Shown: positions 59,959 to 64,000 of the stretch, one piece after another | How the letters are laid out: the number at the start of each line of letters is the position of its first letter | Position numbering within the stretch: the first letter of the stretch is position 1 | Source of the DNA: Diphasiastrum complanatum | Lineage: Eukaryota; Streptophyta; Lycopodiopsida; Lycopodiales; Lycopodiaceae | NCBI GenBank assembly: GCA_029204225.1 | Contig: CM055100.1 | Span: 4,603,737 to 4,667,736 of the forward strand | Direction of reading: 5' to 3' | DNA length: 64,000 bases | The notes under the pieces: model-generated | What the model was told of the DNA's origin: nothing | Database searches by the model: none | The model's input: only the letters and a program-made list of their open reading frames with translations | Program-made: the position numbers and the translations under genes

Positions 59959-60819
59959 GGGTGGCGGGGGGGTGCAACTACTAATTTATGTCTCCTAAAC
60001 CCTATGCAAAATAATCACTGGGAATCGACTTCAGGACACGTTCTGGTTGTCTAACAGTCCTTTAGCAGCTCTCCTGATGTTTCAGAGATTCAAAACCGAG
60101 TTTGAAAGGAGGACTACCGGCTTGTATGGCTGCACTCCTCTCAGGATCACAACATGCTCCCTGCATAGATACTCAGGTTCTATCAAAACAAAAAGAGTAA
60201 AATAGAACTGTCTTGTAGGGAACATCAAATTCCAGGGAACTCTTACTAAAATTTCAGCTTTCACTTCTGCTTAATGTTAGTATAACTGCCTTCCACCTAT
60301 GTTCCTTATCATGCAAGTTCACATGAGGATTTTGGGTATAGAGAACCAAAAAAATGACATGATTTAGAACATTATGGCCTTAAGCATGTATCCTAAACAT
60401 TAACCAAGTATAATCCAGCCATGAAACAAGCAACTGGATCCACCACAGTAGATCATTCTACAACAATTGAAAGTTTCCTCAAGAAAATGGGAACTTCACA
60501 CTAATTCTCAGCAGCTTTAACAAAATCGAACATGTAGAAGAGCACTCTACCACCAATTTTGAAAAGCATGCCTCACTCAGGAATTAAGGAATCCATCCGT
60601 ACTCCTCTTGTTGCATTCTGATTTTTCCTGATTGGTCTAACATGGCAAACTCAAAATGTCAACTATGGTTTACTTCCATGGCACAACCTGACAACTTGTT
60701 GCACTTCACGGCTTTCTCAACACACAGGACAAACCTTGTCTTGTGTGTCTTCTAAATCAAGCTTGTCGACAAAGCTTGGGTCAAGAAACAAAAAGAGATG
60801 ACCTAGAAATTTGTTTTTT

Positions 60820-61640
60820 CAAAAAAGTTATATATTTTGTATAGATTGTCAATATTCAAAATGCTTAATAAACAATTGTTGGGTTAATTTATTATTTTAT
60901 CTTATTAAAAATTATGACAATGCTAACCAAAAGATTTATTAATTCATTTTTTATATACCTATATTTGTATCTGAATTTTTTATTTTTATTTCTTCAAAAA
61001 ATTCAAGATAAAGTTGTTTGTTGTGATGGTTAAGAATATAGAAATTTTAGAACTATAAAACACTTTAATTTGATTATTTAAATTACACAACATACATTTC
61101 AAATATTATGATATAGAAAACTTAATATTATTATGCATGAACTTAAAATATTCCATGTGATTTTTGAAATTTTGAATGTCAAACAAAAATATATATGTTT
61201 CTTTTATCTTCAACAAAAACTAGATATAAAACAAAATAACATTATAACATTAATCTCAAATAAATAACAATAAGAAAAAAGATAAAATACTTTTTCCTTT
61301 TTCACAAAAGGAGAAATCCATTTCAAGATGTCCAAAAGTCATCGAGTTTACTTGGGCTTTTTGTTTTTTAGGAAAAGCGATAGTTGGCTCTTTGGTTATG
61401 ATATTTTAAATCAAAAATTTACAATCCAATTCTAAGACATTTGACAAATCTTCCATGTCACCAACCTTCTCACTAGTAGGAGGTTGTGGCTCCTTAGACA
61501 AAAAAATTGTAGAGTCATCTAATCTATATTTTTTCTACTTATGTACATTTCGGAGAACATAAATAGACGCCATTCTCAATTTAATATTTTGTACTAATTT
61601 ACTCTCTAATATCACTACAACAACATTGTTAAAACTTGCA
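60820..61640. other. AT-rich intergenic stretch
   Basis: Strongly AT-rich with no coding domain; nothing specific is recognised. Confidence 0.5.
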
Positions 61641-62080
61641 TTTTAAAATGTCTATTAAGATCTTTAAGCATGAGAGATTGCACACTACCAAAACTATGAT
61701 GATCAAACTCGGATTTTGAAGAGCTATCAAACTAGCTTCATATCTTGGCAATAGCTCTTGTACACAAATAGAGATCATTCATCAAAGACAAGCAAGAGAA
61801 GAGTACATGAGCTTGTGAGATTACAAGGTAAAAGTAGAGAGAGAAAAAATCTCTCGATTTTCTACAACAAGAGAATTTTGTGACTCAAAAATTCTCTCTC
61901 AAAAGTATGTACAATGAGCTCTCCATCAAGAATATTATAGTGAGAGCTTCAGCTTCTACTACAATTAGCACGTGGTGGACCTTAGAATGTGAATGGACCT
62001 CTCATTGTGAGCCTCAAAGTGATAGAATAAGGTGCACCACTTCCACTTTTGCATCACCTACAAAATAGGACATCTGTTGA
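61640..62080 (-). repeat. Possible LTR or 3' non-coding part of the antisense Copia fragment
   Basis: On the minus strand the sequence downstream of the Copia integrase contains CTCTCTACTTTTACCTTGTAATCTC and GTGTACAAGAGC stretches of LTR-like style. No LTR edge could be fixed. Confidence 0.3.
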
Positions 62081-62299
62081 CCCTTCAAGTCGTTGGGGTG
62101 ATCTTGAATAGATTAGGTGCGGAATAGCAACATAGAGAAATTTTCAAGATCTTTATCAACGCTGCAATATCAATATTGACTTAGATCGAATGGAGGAATG
62201 CCTTGGTAGGTGTCATAGACAACCATGAAGGGAGCGAATAATTAGGCATCTGAGACAGACATGCTTCCTTCGAGATTAGACATTCCGAATAGAGTGTGT

Positions 62300-63220
62300 G
62301 TCAATAGAGAAAGAAATTTATCAGAAAGCATTCATATGTCAATAGTGATGAGAATCGTTGGAACGAACTCTTGCATTGGCTGCTTCTGCTTGAAGTCGAA
62401 AAATTTGTCTTCGAGAAAGACGACATCTCCTAACTGAGATTCGGCTTGTTTCGACATCGTAGATTCAATATGCCTTGTGTGATGTCGAGTATCCAATGAA
62501 GATGCTCCTGCAGCTAACAAGGTCAAGCTTCTTTCTCAGATCAGAGGGAATGTGTACATAGCAAAGACAGCCAAACACTCGAAGGAGTCGTAGACTCGGT
62601 TTGTAGCCATAGAAAGCTTTGAAGGGAGTCTTTGAATTGACTGCTTTGGTACTCGAATAGTTCTACAGATAGCAAGTTGTTGAAATAGCTTCAGCCCAAA
62701 AAAAATTTGGTGAGCTGAGCATTTGACATCATTGATCGTGTTGCATTTAGTAATGTTCGGTTCTTCCTTTCGGCTACTCCATGCTGCTGTGGTGTGTAGC
62801 TGGTGGTGAAGTGATGATGAATGCCGAATGATGCAAGATAGTCAGACATTTCGTCTGACAGGAACTCTCCACCATTGTCTAAACAAATGGTCTTGAGTCA
62901 TTGGCCAGTCTGTGCCTCAACGAACTGTTTGAAGTCTTTGAAACAGTTAAAAGCCTCAAACTTGTTCTTAATGAACATAATGTTGGTAAATCTAGAATAA
63001 TCATAAAATATAGTGCTGAACCCATAGAGGGAGTACTCATAGGGCCACACAAATCACTATGTATCAGTTCTAGAACAGACTTAGATCTAGTGGCTTGCCC
63101 CTTTGGGAATCTTGATCTAGGCAGTCTGCCTAGTAGGCACATCTCATAGACATGTTGAATGTCAGTGGAAACAACATTAAGATTTAAGTCCTTGACCATT
63201 CTATTACGATGCATATACAA
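62300..63220 (-). pseudogene. Copia integrase fragment, antisense
   Basis: On the minus strand: MVKDLNLNVVSTD and CLLGRLPRSRFPKGQATRSK (GAG-pre-integrase), VLELIHSDLCGPMSTPSMGS (first DDE Asp), then, across frameshifts, YTPQQHGVAERKN (about 62770) with NATRSMMSNAQLTKFFWAEA and FGCLCYVHIPSDLRK (about 62560). RT is not reached. Confidence 0.8.
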
Positions 63221-63222
63221 GA

Positions 63223-64000
63223 TTGACTGCACCAAATCAGTACCAACCACCACGTCAACAATTTGTCATTAATCAACCTGCCCCACAACAAGCTGTCCAT
63301 TATCTTGATCCAAATACCATCGATCCGGCAACCTACTATGTGGAAGACAATACTCAACCGCAATACTCTACTGAAATGGTTGTTTATTATACATATGATT
63401 CTAATGCAGTGGATCCCAATGCCCAAGCTTACAATCCAAACCAAGTTGTCTTTGTCACGCATCAACTCCTCGCAATACTCGAATGTTTTATCTGTGCAGG
63501 TAAGCATCCTAGTATTCACTGCCCATATATACTCTGTTTTTCTCCAGCTTGTGAAAACTGTGGTATTGAACATCATGTGAAGGACTGCCCATCCTGATCG
63601 AAACTTGTTGCTCCTGTCTGTTCAGGGCAAGTAGAAACTTTACCAGTTGAAACTCATGTTGCTTGGGTCTTGACTCGTGCACAAACGCAACGCCAAGCCC
63701 CTACACTTGCACCCAGCAAAACTCAACAGTAGGTTGTCCCTCCAAGTGAAGATTCAACCCCGATAGTTTATCCTCACCCATTTGAAGAAATTCAGTTGCA
63801 TCATCAGTATCGTCAACAAATCCGCAATGCCGACCAACAATCTTCCACCTCCCATAAAGTACCTCACAGGCCTTTTGAAAGAAAAACCCTTGAAGGTACC
63901 GAAGTCTGGGGAGATTTATTGCAAGCCAATGTCACTCTTCCTTTCCATGTTCTCTGGAAGCAAGCTGGCAAATGGAAACACCAGATCCAATCCAATGCAA
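63223..64000 (+). pseudogene. Gag-like retroelement fragment with paired zinc knuckles, running off the window
   Basis: The frame 63223-63597 is Gln/Pro/Tyr-rich (NQYQPPRQQFVINQPAPQQA) and ends with two Cys/His groups: CFICAGKHPSIHC and CENCGIEHHVKDC. After a TGA the same frame continues (VETHVAWVLTRAQTQRQAPT) with another stop near 63730, to the window edge. It is probably a Gypsy gag-pol polyprotein. Confidence 0.65.

Overview
The window is nuclear DNA of a land plant with transposon-swollen introns. It carries one recognisable host gene, the last 17 exons of a plastid isoamylase-type starch debranching enzyme (ISA3 class), on the + strand from 1525 to 57721. Every exon is bounded by GT/AG, phases agree throughout, and the exons join to 500 codons plus a TAA stop. 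All four conserved glycoside hydrolase family 13 regions are present. The N-terminal part (transit peptide, CBM48, about 270 residues by family length) must lie upstream of the window. The species cannot be named; introns of up to 17 kb filled with LTR elements suggest a large-genome seed plant.

Most of the rest is retroelement debris inside the introns. Intron 3 (2829-20030) holds a chromodomain Gypsy element (A, 4273-15092). Its 3' LTR is split by a second, non-autonomous element (B, 9229-14864), and an antisense fragment of the B family follows (15945-17878). Intron 5 (21131-26854) holds an antisense LTR of another family and a GC-rich tandem array. Intron 6 (26955-36957) holds an antisense B-family LTR, an RT-deleted Gypsy element (29592-31800), and directly against it an antisense Copia element (31800-36081) whose pol frame is open but lacks reverse transcriptase. 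Intron 9 (37996-45232) holds two LINE copies, a Gypsy 3' end and a decayed Copia, abutting one another. Intron 14 (47946-56779) holds an LTR-element leader, a rearranged B-family interior with an inversion junction, an internally deleted LINE (51939-54010, minus) and a B-family 5' LTR with leader. Downstream of the gene are a 184-bp duplication, a 42-bp hairpin, an AT-rich stretch, an antisense Copia integrase fragment and, at the right edge, a Gypsy gag.

The most unusual material is the B family. It has LTRs with TTATG...CATAA ends, a leader built from about 79-bp repeats around a GGCTGTCCAGCGCCC-like core, gag and protease remnants, a pol region replaced by about 2 kb of low-complexity filler, and a retained chromodomain. 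At least five loci here derive from it. A second class worth attention is four short loci made of self-complementary words next to an A/T run (18.4, 23.3, 45.0 and 56.1 kb). I see no operon-like or defence system. Coordinates of exons, LTR ends and repeats were read by eye; ends of decayed elements are approximate.
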